Source: Phoenix dactylifera
Taxonomy: Eukaryota > Streptophyta > Magnoliopsida > Arecales > Arecaceae
Assembly: GCF_009389715.1 (NCBI RefSeq)
Contig: NW_024067931.1
Coordinates: forward strand, 299,228-363,227
DNA length: 64,000 nucleotides
Reading direction: 5' to 3'
Part shown: one piece after another, positions 21,206 through 32,910 of the stretch
Layout: every line of letters begins with the position of its first letter
Position numbering within the stretch: the first letter of the stretch is position 1
Made by a program: the position numbers and the translations under genes
The notes under the pieces: generated by a model
Seen by the model: only the letters and a program-made list of their open reading frames with translations
What the model was told of the DNA's origin: nothing
Database searches by the model: none

Positions 21206-21210
21206 ATTTT

Positions 21211-23882
21211 ACTTGCTTTTGTACAGTGATTTTTGTGCGAATCACTTTTGGTTCAACTTCTATTATGAATTTGAGAACTGTAGATATATGGTTATATTTT
21301 TCTTGTATGATCCAAGACTACACTCATATCAATTAGAGCATAAACCTTCTCTAAATATTCTTAAGAAAACTAAATAATTAGATCCAAAGAAATAGCTGAC
21401 GTAGAAGTAGACTAGTAAGGATCTGTTTGGATATTCTTGCAAGGAGCCTATTGGTCGCCAACCAAGTATCCTCTAAGGGTCCGCCAATTTGCCAGTCTAA
21501 ATTCCATCACGTAAGTTTGTTGGTTTGTAGGAAGAAAAAGGACTTATTCTGGTAAGGATCTGTTTGGATATTTTTTCAAGGAGCTTATTGGTCGCTAGCC
21601 AAGTATCCTTAAGGGTCTGCCAATATGCCAGTCTAAATTCCATCTGTAAGTTTGTTGGTTTGTAGGAAGAAAAAGGACTTATGGAGATCATTTTCTCAGC
21701 TGGAGAAATGTTGGACTGATATGGGCCATGCTCAAATAAATTTTTCAGTCCACAAATCCAGCAGAAAATTTGAACCAATTCCTACATTTCCCAAACATGC
21801 CCTAACAGGTATCGAATCTATTATAGCTTTGTAGGGGAAGAGATGGGAGTAAGAGGAGGAAGGATAGGAGTAAGACCCTAATAGGCCATAACAGATGATA
21901 GGAGTAAGGGCAAGAGGAGGAAGAGGGCTTGGGAGCCATTTGGAGGGGAAGCAGAGAGAGTAGAGTTTTGTAGGGGAAGAGATGAAGTAGATGAACATTA
22001 GGGGAAGAAAGTTGGAAGGCAAGGGCTTAATTAGGATTTCCATATTTAGAGTTTGGAGTTCCAGTTAATAAATAGAGATTGAAAGTTGGTGATTTATTAT
22101 AGCTAGCAAAATTTAGTTGGTGGAAGGTAGTTTCTGGTCCAAAATAGAAGGGAAATGAGCTTTCAACTAACTGTGAGATGTTGAGGCTCTGAAGGAGTTT
22201 AAATTGTTGAGGATGAGGTGCTTTAGTTGTAATGGTTAATTAGGAGTTCATTTAATTTTCGTGGTTAAGAAACTCCTCCATCATTCCATATTAGGATATA
22301 GTTAGCGTGTGAATTGGGAGCCTTGTGCCAAGTTAGATATACCATATTGTGGCATCTAAAATAGTTCATTGGTTGCATAATACCTACTAACGAGGTGACA
22401 CACATGACTTGAAAAAATTATAAGAAATATCTAATGCAAGTGCAAGTCCTATGAGGTTATACTGGATTAGAAGGAGAGACAACTGAAAATTGTAAAGAAA
22501 GATTGTTATGGTTCTTGTTGAACTCGAGATGGAAAACATTTTGATGAAAGGTCAATTTACAAATCCTGTAATATAATTTGAGAAAAAGAGTGGTTAGTTT
22601 GTTTACTATAAATAAGGAAGGTCATGTTTGATAATAATGCAGAGTCATGATGATAATTGTCATAGAGATTATTATTCAACTCTAATATGAATACAAATGA
22701 ACACAAGGAAATAATAAATATAGACAATATTAATAATGTTAATATTTGGAAGTATATGTTCTCAAACAATGCAATTTATTTATATAAATACAAAAAAAAT
22801 ACCATTATTAGAAATTTATGGAGTGCTACTGAAACTATAGCATCACACTATTATGCTTGATAATAAAGCTATTCATTAATAATCAAAGCCATAAATTGAT
22901 TCTATATCTTATGCGTATAATAATACTAAGAACTAAAAGGTTCATAGATATGCAAGATTGAGGTTTTATTTAGTTTTTGAATAACCTTGACTTAATTTGA
23001 GTAAAATTGCTCATGTAAATTTATTTAACCAAACATTTTTTTTTTGGCCCGTCGATTAAGTCGGAATGGAAGGGTACTTTCATAAATTAATTTTTTTGGA
23101 CCGTCCATAAATTAATTTTTTTCATATCTAACTTTTACAAGATAACTCCAATGAAAAGCTCAAAAATTACAAAGAAATTGGGAAGACCGAAGCCTTCCAC
23201 AAGATAATTAGGCCCTATGGACCTTATTATTTTGCCGCAAAAATATTGCTATGATTTATTGAATTGTGGCTTGTACGTGTGAATTATTTCTTTGTGCATC
23301 AATAAATCTTCCAAATGGCACACATAAGGTAAGTGGTCCACCTTCTAGCTACAACTACTCATTGGGTGTCTATAATCACTAATGACATGAAACAAAATAA
23401 AGCCATGTGACGAGAGTAAAGTGGTTAACTCCATAAGTGATTCTTGCAGTAAGCCTCACCAAGCAAATACCAAACAGAGACAAATGCAGGTATTCGTCTA
23501 TTATTACGAGTTAACTGCAAACACTGAAAATTACTAGCTTGATTTCTTAGGCCCTAGCATTTATCCTTTGGTATATGCTTTCTTATTACCATCCCTATCT
23601 TCTCATACTCCAATGTGATCTTTTCCTTATGTCCATATAAATCAAAGGAACTTGTTAACATCATGTGTTGGAAGCATCTACTGAATTCCATTTTTATCTC
23701 TCTTTCTAAGCTAAAAGTAACACCAACATAAGCCACAAACAAGAAGAAAATTATAAGTTCTATCCGTGCTCACCTAAAATTAGTAGATTGTTAGACCGGC
23801 AAAAGATGGCATCTTCAAATTTACTCATTTTGCAAAAACTATATATTAACATGATGTAAACTACCAATGATGCTAGACTGTT
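21211..23882. other. AT-rich intergenic DNA
   Basis: No gene recognised. It holds a direct tandem duplication at 21416-21681 and otherwise diffuse AT-rich sequence. The short ORFs are unconvincing. Confidence 0.5.
21416..21681 (+). repeat. Direct tandem duplication, period about 137 bp
   Basis: AAGGATCTGTTTGGATATT begins copies at about 21417 and 21554. Both continue through GAGCYTATTGGTCGC, CCAGTCTAAATTCC and a shared end GGAAGAAAAAGGACTTAT. Copies differ by small indels and about ten substitutions. Confidence 0.85.
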
Positions 23883-24323
23883 AAAACTGTGAGGAACCAT
23901 GCAAGCGTGTGTTTAGTCCCACATTAATCTGGATAGATCTTAGGTACTTATGCATGATCAAGAATTCCAAATAATTCTTTCCAACTAGCTATTTTGCATC
24001 AGGTTCTGAATTATTATAAATGGTATCAGAGCAGACTCGACCAATAACCTACGTAGATTAGGGAACACTGCAGCACGGATCCATTGGGGCTGACCACGAG
24101 CCGATCATGGTGCTTTTGATTAGATTTGCATAAATGTGAACACTTAGTCTGATGAGAATATCGAGGCTTAAATGAAAGAAGTATGTGAGGACTCGTGCAG
24201 GCGTATTTAGTCCCACATCGGTTATTCATTGGATAGATCTTGGGTATTTATACAGGATCAAGGAACCCAAATATTACCTTCCAACTAGTTTTTTTGGGTG
24301 AGATTCTCGATTGTTATAAAAAC
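23883..24323 (+). mobile_element. Complete TRIM, AAAAC target duplication
   Basis: 5' LTR 23888-24018 (131 bp) and 3' LTR 24184-24318 (135 bp), both TGTGAGGA to TTATA. The primer site TGGTATCAGAGC is at 24021-24032, two bases after the 5' LTR. The internal part is about 165 bp (CTGCAGCACGGATCC). AAAAC occurs directly before (23883-23887) and directly after (24319-24323). Both LTRs end TA instead of CA, so the change preceded or accompanied the insertion. Same family as the array at 10161-11317, opposite orientation. Confidence 0.9.
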
Positions 24324-24554
24324 ATTGTAGCATAGCAAAACAATTTACAAGTCCAATGTCTTTTCATCTCCTTAATGAATAGGCTGTCAGGTTTGCTCTC
24401 ATAAAAATACATAGAAACTGCAATATAATTTGATGTGGAAGATATACATCGACATGGAGACCATAATAGTAGGTTGGATAAAGATGAGATACCGAGGAGC
24501 GGTAGTTCCTCATTTAGATAAAGATTTTGTGGTAGTAGCTAGTAACTCTAAATA

Positions 24555-24676
24555 AAATCATGGACATCATAAGATAAATATGATGAAAGACAGAATCCTA
24601 TAAAACGAATACTAATAAAATCATGGGCATCATATGATAAATATGATGAAAGACAGAATCCTATAAAACGAATACT
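24555..24676 (+). repeat. 62-bp tandem duplication
   Basis: AAAATCATGGRCATCATAWG followed by ATAAATATGATGAAAGACAG and ATCCTATAAAACGAATACTA occurs twice in direct succession, almost identical. Confidence 0.9.
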
Positions 24677-26845
24677 ACACACGTAGGCAGAAAGATTAAA
24701 CATTAAATCCACATATGCCTGCACCTTTGAAAGGTCATGCATCCCATCGAACCTGAAGTAATATACCTGGATAAGACCATGGAGATTGTTATGGCAGTAG
24801 GTATGGCCTTGCCATCCCTACCCTTGGGCAACCTTTGAGGACTATACATCATCAGTGTTAGGATCAGCTTGTATTTTATAACCTTGACATAGAATCTGCA
24901 CATTAAGGCGGAACTGCTAGACCACAATAAAGACTAAAGGAAGAGAGGAGTAACGCATGCCATGAAGGCAAGCTTTAGAAAAGAAAGAGACAGCGCACAG
25001 TCTCATCAACGTGCCATAAATTAGCTCAAGACATCAGGTTTCCGGAGACGATTTACTTAAAGCATGAAAGGCTTGCATATTTGTACAAGATTTTGTGCTA
25101 GACGCTACAGGTATAGTTTTTACTCAACTAATAGAGCATTGTATAGTTAATTTTACTGTTAGATTTTTTACCAAATTACTATCATAAGGAGAAGACAAAT
25201 TTGTAGTATATTTTGTTCTGCTGCTGGTCTCTCAATATCGTTTCATGATGTATTATTAACAAGGAATTAAAGGCTTCATTGGATCACCTAAGATACTTTA
25301 GAGTGTTAGAAAAGCTAAGAAATTTAGCATATCGTATAACCTTTCGATCTAACTTACATATCTTACGATAAACAAGTAAATTCTACAGATACCTTTTTTT
25401 TTGGGTCATTTCACGATTTTATACATTTAGACTTGCTCAGATATTGGCACAAGCTGTTTCTACATCAAATATTATAGCACACAGCTAGCCTTCAAGCTTC
25501 AGAATTCTTTCTATAGTGACCTATAGTGAATTCAAAGAACAGAAACTAAAACCAATCCGGCTTTCAGAAAATTTGCCACAGCAAAAAAAAAAAAGTCAAT
25601 ATATAACATTTGATAAAATGTCCTTATGAATTGTAGATTTCTGAACATTTTCGGCTCCCATTATGAGGATTCAAATGATCTCCTAAAATCATATAAGGTG
25701 AAATAATTAAGTACTCAACAAAGCATAATCCATAAACAAGTAAACCAAAAAAAAAAAAAAAGAAACACAGATGTAGCATTAGAAATTCTAAATCCTCATC
25801 AACTTTAGCTTTAGTTTAAAGCAATGTAGTTCCTTAACATACTGACTGAAGCCTTTTGAAGAGAGAATACAGGAAAGCCAGAGAGGGAAGTAGTAAGAAT
25901 AATTCATTCATGCGACAGGAAAGACAACTAATTATAATAATGGTCAATTGCGGACCATGATTTCCATTGAGAAGAAATAATGTGAGAGACTTGACAAGCT
26001 CCCAGCATTGTTCTATGGAGATTGTTACATATCAAAAAACTGCACAGTTTACAAGCACAGCCTTGAATAAATATGAGAATGCACAGAATAATCACCATGA
26101 TATCCTTTTACAATGGAAGATAACCTATAATCAACAAATGACAGGTTACATTAACAGATCAAAGACATGGATGATACCTCTACACATTGCTTCACGGCCA
26201 AACAAAAAAGAAACCAAATCTTTCTTGCTAAAATATCACGAATAGAACTGTCGAGTTTCTTGGTAAAACAACGGAAGGAAGGGAAAATTAATTAGATAGA
26301 AGAGTGATGAAGCAAACCCTAGGTTTCAAGAGAGCGACAATAACAAGATGAAACGGACGTGGAGTGGAACCGAGGGGAATTGGGGCTCGAATCGGTTACA
26401 AATGAGTCCAAATAAAGGAGATATAGCAACCCTTCAAAAAGGATACGGATTTGGGGGGGAGCGGCCATGGCCGCCATTGCCAAGGAGCGTTTAATTACTT
26501 GGATTTCTAATCTACCATATGGAGTGCAAAAGTTTGCACTCTCTGTGCGGAAGGGGGTCGAGTTATTATTTGTGGCTCCCTATTAAACGAACCTTTATTA
26601 GTTATCTTTATAAGTTTTTTAATTTTTATGCTACCCGTCCGATATAAAATTGCATTTGCAGTTGAAACATAGGATTTGTGAAGGCAAAAGTTATTCATGA
26701 GTTCTATTGGCATATTAACCGCTACATAGAAAGATAACTGATGAAACCAAAACCATTCTTATTAATTTCCAAGCCCACAATTTAACATCTCAAACCAGTG
26801 ACATTACAATCAAACAAGCCATGACCCCTCGCACGCTCGGTTAAA
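24677..26845. other. Intergenic DNA, nothing recognised
   Basis: AT-rich with A-runs (about 25584 and 25748). No convincing coding frame, RNA gene or complete transposable element was seen. The 26260-26500 part is more GC-rich and contains GCGGCCATGGCCGCC near 26461. Confidence 0.45.
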
Positions 26846-27745
26846 TTAGCAAACACCTAGGAGAACAACCCCCATGGCAAGCCCCATGGTTGCACCCACG
26901 ACTACTCGGCCTGCCGAAGAAGGGGATGTTGGCGCTTTCCCAGCTTCCTTAGGTGGGGCAGCTGGCGCTTCGGGCACGTTCCCGGTCGATGGTGATGATG
27001 CACTCGCTTTTGGAGCATTTGCAGGACCGGTGGCTGCCTTTGGAGCATTTGCAGGGCCGGTGGCTGCCTTTGGAGCATTTGCAGGGCCGGTGGCTGCCTT
27101 CTTCTCCATAGGAGCCGGTGCAGGTTTCACCTGCTTTGCCGGAGAGGAAGCAGGCGTCACCTGCTTTGCCGGAGACGAAGCAGATGGCGGTGTGGTGACA
27201 GGTGCAGTTGTTTTTCTCGCACCATCAATACCAGATGGGATGATGGGATCGGAGATATGGAGGACTGATACTTTGTCGGAGTCTGTTCCAACCACGTTGA
27301 TCAAGTAGGACTCGAGGGGAGACCCCGGGGTAGCTGAACCAAAGATAATTTCCCTTATAGGCCTCACCGTGACCTTCACGTACCCATTTTGGTTGGCTGC
27401 GAGGCCGGTGGTTTGGAAAAGGGTGGGGACAAGGGAAGTCTTATCAGGAAGGTGGCTGATACTATAAGGGTCATAATAGCCGAGGACGACATGGACGAAC
27501 ATGACATTCTTACGAACGTCGGCCGGTAGGGAGGAAATGGGGGTTATTTCTGAGTTCTTAACAGCAAGAACGGTGACGTTGTCACGGCGGTTGATCTCAT
27601 CAACAAGGTTAGCTTCTATGAGGTATTTGGTAAATGTAGAATAATCACTAAGTGGATTAAGGATCTCAAGAATATCAGTGGCTGTGACAGGAGAGAGGAG
27701 GAGGAGGGGTAGGAGGAGGAGGAGTGCTTGGGGCTTGGGGGCCAT
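26846..27745 (-). CDS. Fasciclin-like arabinogalactan protein, GPI-anchored
   Basis: Single-exon gene of 299 codons. The start is the ATG at 27745 (MAPKPQ) because it opens a clean signal peptide (a run of leucines ending LSPVTA, cleavage before TDIL). An upstream in-frame ATG would add 54 residues with no signal and would start upstream of the TATA box. Residues about 23-170 form one FAS1 domain (YLIEANLVDEIN, then NVTVLAVKNSEI with an N-glycosylation site, then VHVVLGYYD). Residues about 180-275 are Pro/Ala/Ser/Thr-rich with SP, TP and PAPAP glycomodules and three perfect copies of AATGPANAPK. The last 20 or so residues are hydrophobic (VVVGATMGLAMGVVLLGVC), a GPI-attachment signal. Such proteins sit on the outer plasma membrane or wall and affect adhesion and wall properties. 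Length and one FAS1 domain suggest the FLA3/FLA14-like group. Confidence 0.9.
   Translation of the reverse strand: MAPKPQALLLLLPLLLLSPVTATDILEILNPLSDYSTFTKYLIEANLVDEINRRDNVTVLAVKNSEITPISSLPADVRKNVMFVHVVLGYYDPYSISHLPDKTSLVPTLFQTTGLAANQNGYVKVTVRPIREIIFGSATPGSPLESYLINVVGTDSDKVSVLHISDPIIPSGIDGARKTTAPVTTPPSASSPAKQVTPASSPAKQVKPAPAPMEKKAATGPANAPKAATGPANAPKAATGPANAPKASASSPSTGNVPEAPAAPPKEAGKAPTSPSSAGRVVVGATMGLAMGVVLLGVC
27006..27105 (-). repeat. 30-bp coding minisatellite in the FLA gene
   Basis: Three tandem copies of a 30-bp unit encode AATGPANAPK. The second and third units are identical and the other differs at one base (GGACCGG against GGGCCGG). This is likely to vary in copy number between individuals. 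Confidence 0.9.
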
Positions 27746-27824
27746 CTTCCAATGGCCTTGGCTTGAGATGCTAATGCTGCGAGGTTGAGATGGGTCTTGG
27801 TGGGGAGGGGAAGGAGCTAAGGGG

Positions 27825-27833
27825 GATATATAG
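27825..27833 (-). promoter_or_regulatory. TATA box of the FLA gene
   Basis: Minus strand CTATATATC, about 80 bases upstream of the chosen ATG at 27745. It supports the short start, because the longer ORF would begin upstream of it. Confidence 0.65.
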
Positions 27834-28917
27834 AGGGAGATCAGTTTTTTAGGGTTGCTATTTTTGGACAGGTGTCCCACTAAATTTAGCGGTGTGATGG
27901 GTTGCAAAAGAATTTATGACCGTAAGGGGATCTAGTGTTCAAGTTGGGAAGGTCAGGAGACTATTTTGGATGATTGAGAAGCAGTTCTAATTTTGGGAGG
28001 GATGTAAATATAGAAGTAAGTTAAGGAGTACGACCTCTTCTTCGTCACAGATCAAAGAATCTATTGAACGATGTGGAGAGGGTTCCTCTGAGGCACGGCT
28101 ATCAAGTTTGACTTTCTCTTTGCCTGGCTCGAAAGTCAACGGGGCATAGCATATCATAATTCAAACATGGCAGCAAAGTTTGGACCAATTAATTGCATGG
28201 ATATCACATTTCCCCAAGGCTGCATTCAAAGTAGATTTCCATCATTTAGCAAATTCAATGTCTTATCTAAGTTTGGCAAGTACCTAATTATCATCACATG
28301 TGCATGTTGTTCTTTTTTGCTGTAGTCGATCCAAGCTCCAGTTCTTTTGGGAGCTACCTTTCGTGTCTATATATGGTTTAAAAATCTGAGTTTTATTTTA
28401 GCAATCCGAGTACTTTTGATATCGATATATTTTTAGGTAAGAGTTATAAGGCACAATATTACCTACAGTCTTCCATATTTGTGTATTAAATCCCCAAATC
28501 TTTATATGTCCTCATCAATCTCTACGATCTACTTCATTGTGCATGTTAGTTCTTTCATTATGTTCTTTAACCAAACCACGGTTAAAGATTACTACAGTCG
28601 GAAGAGGGCAAAGAAAAACTTGAAGTGAGTTCGAGTGGAGAGAAATTTAGGAGTTGGATTTTTTTTCCCCCTCTCAGCCTACTCACTTTTCTCACCCTAG
28701 CTCCCCACCCACCTTATATCTTTCTGCTTTCCTCTCTCTAAGATAGCAGCCGGGCGAATTTCTTCAGGCATCCAACCCATACTAAATCTTAATAGGATCC
28801 ATCTAGCAAAACCTTATAGGATTTGAAATGGATTTGAGATTTAAAATTAGAATCCGTTAGGGTTTGGGACGGGTTGGGGATTTTTGCTCCTTAGGTACCC
28901 GCAACCCGAATTCAATT

Positions 28918-29160
28918 ATTTATAATATATTTTATTAAATTTTATAAAAATATATTTATTTTGAGGGGACTTGATCCCAAGCCTCAAGGATATCTAACCT
29001 CTACCTTTATCACTAGGCTACAAAAAATATTTATATTTATTAAATTTTATATTTATTAATAAAAATATTTATAATATATTTTATTAAATTTTATAAAAAT
29101 ATATTTATTTTGAGGGGACTTGATCCCAAGCCTCAAGGATATCTAACATCTACCTTTATT
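28918..29160 (+). repeat. Direct duplication, period about 149 bp
   Basis: TTATAATATATTTTATTAAA followed by GAGGGGACTTGATCCCAAGC and CTCAAGGATATCTAAC occurs at about 28920 and again at 29069, nearly identical. Confidence 0.85.
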
Positions 29161-29186
29161 TATACTCATTTTTAGTTGATATTATT

Positions 29187-29209
29187 GCCCCCCCCCCCCC
29201 CCCCCCCCT
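29187..29209 (+). repeat. Poly-C run
   Basis: About 23 consecutive C followed by a T-rich tract. The length is likely unreliable in sequencing. Confidence 0.9.
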
Positions 29210-29648
29210 TTTTCTTTTTTTTAATATTTTCTGGATAGGTACTTGAACCAATCGAATAACTGAATCTGAATAAATATTAATCGAGTGGGTTCAGGTACTA
29301 GATGGATTTATCATTTTTTGATGGGATGGGTCTAGAAGTTTTGATTAAATTTTTAATTAGGTTTGAGATGAGTTCTGGTAGTAGAATTTTAAATGGGTCG
29401 GGTACGGATAGGGCAAAATTTGTGAGTACCCTACCCCCTACCACTCCTACCTCTTTCTCTTTCTCTATTTTGTAAGAGCATGGCCAAACATATGGAAACT
29501 ATTGATAAACTAACACTATTAGTGGAATAGTTTAAGAATATTTGATTTAGGCTAAAAAAATCCCAGGGATTTATATGTAAAGAGTTATAGAATTGTAGAT
29601 TTAATACAAAAATATAAAATTCAGGAGAATTAATATGCAAATATGAAA

Positions 29649-30477
29649 GTTTGTGGTAGGGTTGTAAATGGGTTGGATTAACCTATGAATCGACCCGGTT
29701 TCAACTTGATTAGACCGGTTGTATTTGAGAATATGTGAGTTGGATTGGGTTTCAAAATTGGACCTAATCTAAATTTTGGGTTAGGCCTAGATTTTATACT
29801 TTCAACCCAACCTGACTCGACCGATCTGTAGGTCTAATTTGGGTCAACAAAAAATGAATTTGATTGACTCAAATATGATTATTTGATCCAAAAATTCAAA
29901 TTGTATAAACTAATTCCTCTTTTTTCCATCTCAAAAGCTACGTCTTCTCTCAAATATTTTAACTTAAACATTTATATTTCATCGTTTGTTTTGGTAGAAT
30001 CTTTTTTATAAGGTTCAATTATATCAATATATCAATATATATATATATATTAAAAAATATAGGTTGTAAATTTAAGAATGATTAATTCCTCAAATGAAAT
30101 TAAAAACTTTTGACTAAAAATTCAAGTTTAAGTTGAGTCTTTTAAATTTTATTTAAATTTAGTAATTTATACTTAATTATCAATTACTATGTTTTAGCAT
30201 TGAAATAATAGCTAAATGCTCGACTTCAGTTGCAAATTCGATCCAATCTGGTTCCGACCCAAACTAGAACATTTCAGGTTTCTTCCAGGTCATGCTTGAC
30301 CCTGATCCAACCCAAATATCCCACAGTCTAAAATTCTTTTCATAGATCAAACTTGGCCCATCTGGTTATCTAATGGATTGGTCTAAATCCAAATCATGCC
30401 CTGAATATGAAACCAAATTGTGTCGAGGTCAAGCTTACCTCGGCCCAACTCAGCCTTTCTGCAACCCTAGTTTATGG
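29649..30477. mobile_element. hAT-like non-autonomous DNA element, 8-bp target duplication
   Basis: The element 29657-30469 (813 bp) begins TAGGGTTGTAAA and ends GCAACCCTA, an imperfect terminal inverted repeat starting TAGGGTTG. Flanks are GTTTGTGG (29649-29656) and GTTTATGG (30470-30477), an 8-bp duplication with one mismatch, the length expected of the hAT superfamily. There is no transposase. The interior consists of AT-rich repeats with GGGTT/AACCC motifs. Confidence 0.65.
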
Positions 30478-30640
30478 GACTAATATAAAGAGCCTATATC
30501 CATGTAGTTTATTATAAGAACCTTAGTTTTTTTCAATAAATTTTCTAGATTTAGTTTTTTTTTTTGAATTATGAGGAAGACAAAAAGCCTAATCAAAATT
30601 TTGTTTAACCACATGAAATCAAATACAGTAAAATAGTTAT

Positions 30641-31421
30641 TGTTGGCGGAAAAATGAATTGCCCCGAAACACGTGAACGCATCGCCAGCACGTGACTGGT
30701 GGCGCCCGACCTCAAGGCTCTCGACCTGGAGGCGCCCGACCTCAGGGCTTCCGACCTGGCGCCCGACCTCAGAGACGCCCGACCAGGCATCCGACCTCGG
30801 CATTCTTGACCTCGGAAGCCCGACCTCACCATCCACCCGCTGCGGTCACATCCTTCTACAGCCCAATCGGGGACCATGCCCTGCTACCGCTGTTAACAAT
30901 TAATGCGCATGGCCTTCGCAGATCTCCGGCTCACTCAACAGTTAATGCGCATGGCCTCCGCTGATCTCCGGCTCACTCAACAATTAATATGCATACTATC
31001 CACGGATCTCAGGCCCTCCACGGCAACCAATTGACCCACTCAACTACGTCTGATAACCCACGATGACTCATTGGCTCTAGCCTGATCTTCCACGGCAATG
31101 CATTAATTCACACGATCGTGCTCAATCATGGCGGTAACTCATTCGTCCCGTCACATCACAGGTAATCCTGTACCCCTCTATAAAAGAAAAACCTCTTCCT
31201 CTTAGAGAAAGGTCCGAACTCTGGAAACTTTAGGAGATAATCTCTCTTCCTCTACACAATAGTCCCCTCTGACTTAAACATTGGAGGGCCGGCGCCGGAA
31301 AGCCCGGCCACCGGCTTCTTGCAAGTCCTCCAGAGGACGCAGCCCACCGACAGACCGCCACTCTTACCGGAGCTCCCCTTTTTCAGCCAGTGGTCGCCTC
31401 CGGGTCCAATTTCCAGCAACA
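30641..31421 (+). repeat. 5' LTR of the Tat-type element
   Basis: 781 bp. GC-rich subrepeats (GGCGCCCGACCTCAGGGCT types) lie at 30700-30830, and TATAAAAG at 31179-31186 is a likely Pol II TATA box. It ends CCAGCAACA directly before the primer site. It is shorter than the 3' LTR mainly because of differences in the subrepeat copy number. Confidence 0.9.
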
Positions 31422-31422
31422 G

Positions 31423-31440
31423 TTGGCGCTAGAGGAAGGG
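31423..31440 (+). other. Primer-binding site of the Tat-type element
   Basis: TTGGCGCTAGAGGAAGGG directly after the LTR. The TGGCGC start is typical of plant Ty3 non-chromoviral elements; I do not assign the tRNA. Confidence 0.6.
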
Positions 31441-31454
31441 CCCGAGTCGCGGCC

Positions 31455-32900
31455 ATGAAGCTAAGGAGCAAAGGAGCTTCCAATGTCTCCCGGCGTCCTG
31501 CATTAAGTTTCGGATACTCAATCCAGAATTCACCACCAAAACCTCCGACGGACCCAGTCCCCCAAGTCTAACCGGAGCAATTCAATGCTTTGGTACAGCA
31601 AGTTCAGGCTTTGGCCACAGTAGTCCAAGGCTTGCAGTGTATGGAGGCTCTCCCTATACCGCCTCCACAGGGTCAGGCCCAGCCAGTTCTCTCTCCAGAC
31701 GGATCGACGGCCAACAATGGAGAACGGCGCTGCTATCAAGGCTCAACCCGAGCGTCTCCCCGGAAAGAACCGCTAGGGAGGAGCCTAGACAAAAGGCCAC
31801 AGCCCTCGGAGACGGAATCAGCTCCAGGCGAACCAGCGCCGGAGTAGATCACTGTGGTAGTTCTCCAAGTTGGGGAACTCGATAAGAAGGTCGAGAGGCT
31901 CAAGCGACAGATCGAGGCGCTCCACAGCCAGAAGGCAAGGCGCGAGGGTGACTTCGAGTTTTCCACCAGGTCACCTTTGTCCCGCTAGATTGAGGAGTAA
32001 CCAATCCCACCACGGTTCAAAATGCCCCAGATAGAGCCCTACAATGGGACTACCGACTCCCTCGACCATCTGGAGAGCTATCGGGCCCTCATGGCACTCC
32101 AAGGGTCCTCGGAGGCCTTGCTCCGCAAGACCTTTCCTGCGACACTCCGAGGAACGGCTCAGCTTTGGTTCTCCAGGCTAAAGCCGAGCACCGTGTCCTC
32201 CTTTGAATAGCTTGGCAGGCAGTTCGCCACCAACTTTGCTGCCAGCCGACGTCAGCAGCAAACGTCAGATTTCCTCCTTAATATCAAGCAAAAGGAGGGA
32301 GAACCCCTCAAAGACTATCTCAACCGTTTCACACCGTAACCTGGGAAGTCCGCGAGCTCGACCAGTCGATAGCTATGTCAGCGCTAAAGACTGAAGCTCG
32401 GTCCTACAGATTCCTCCTCTCTATTGAGAAGAATATCCCCCCGACTTTACTAAAATGCTGACCCGAGCTCGAAAGTATGCGAAGGCCGAGGAGGCCATCG
32501 CCTCTAGGCGGGGTGCGGCCGAGCAGGCCCCGAAGAAGCAGAAAAAGCGCCGCGAGTAACGCGGCCATTCGGGAAGCCAGTCTCCCTGCCAAGACAAAAA
32601 CTTCCCTCATTTGAGGAGTCCGTCTCGACAGCGGCCGCAACCCTAGCCGAGGTCCCCACCTCGGCCTCGGGTGCCTCCAAAAAAGTACGTGAATTACACT
32701 CCCCTCAATACACCCCGGGCAGAGATCCTCATGGAGATAGAAGAACGAGACTACCTTCGACCCCCACCCCCGATGCGGGAAACGGGAGCTCGGTGCAACC
32801 CAAGAAAATATTGTCGCTTCCACCGAGACCACGGCCATGATAAGGAGGAGTGCTTCCAGCTCTAAGATGAGATCGAGGCGCTCATTCGCCATGGAGTACT
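31455..32900 (+). pseudogene. Gag of the Tat-type element, multiple stops
   Basis: The ATG at 31455 (MKLRSKGASNVS) opens a frame that is interrupted by stops at about 31569, 31845, 31987 and 32208 but stays in the same phase. The retrotransposon gag domain follows from 32022 (MPQIEPYNGTTDSLDHLESY, TLRGTAQLWFSRLKP, then FATNFAASRR and KQKEGEPLKDYLNRF). After about 32335 the frame moves by one. 32671-32865 carries the C-terminal part with a CRFHRDHGHDKEEC zinc knuckle typical of this lineage. Gag would form the virus-like particle; here it cannot be translated intact. Confidence 0.85.
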
Positions 32901-32910
32901 CAACCGGTTT

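Larger units (their letters stand above)
12337..21210 (+). mobile_element. Rearranged chromovirus with inverted body, ATTTT target duplication
   Basis: A 378-bp LTR at 12342-12719 and a 378-bp LTR at 20828-21205, both TGATGGGG to GGCATCA, bound an 8864-bp interval. ATTTT lies directly outside both ends (12337-12341 and 21206-21210), the 5-bp target duplication expected for one insertion. After the left LTR and primer-binding site the body runs backwards (LTR piece, chromodomain, integrase, RNase H, RT, protease; 12750-16510), then forwards from mid-RT to the right LTR (16511-21205). The two arms are about 2.92 kb each once the nested solo LTR is removed. The chromodomain and Met-tRNA primer site place it in the Ty3/gypsy chromoviruses; short LTRs suggest the Reina lineage. 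No intact gag is present. Confidence 0.9.
27908..29656. other. Intergenic DNA with a tandem duplication and poly-C
   Basis: AT-rich, no gene seen. It holds a direct duplication at about 28918-29160 (period about 149 bp, shared GAGGGGACTTGATCCC) and a run of about 23 C at 29187-29209. Confidence 0.5.
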
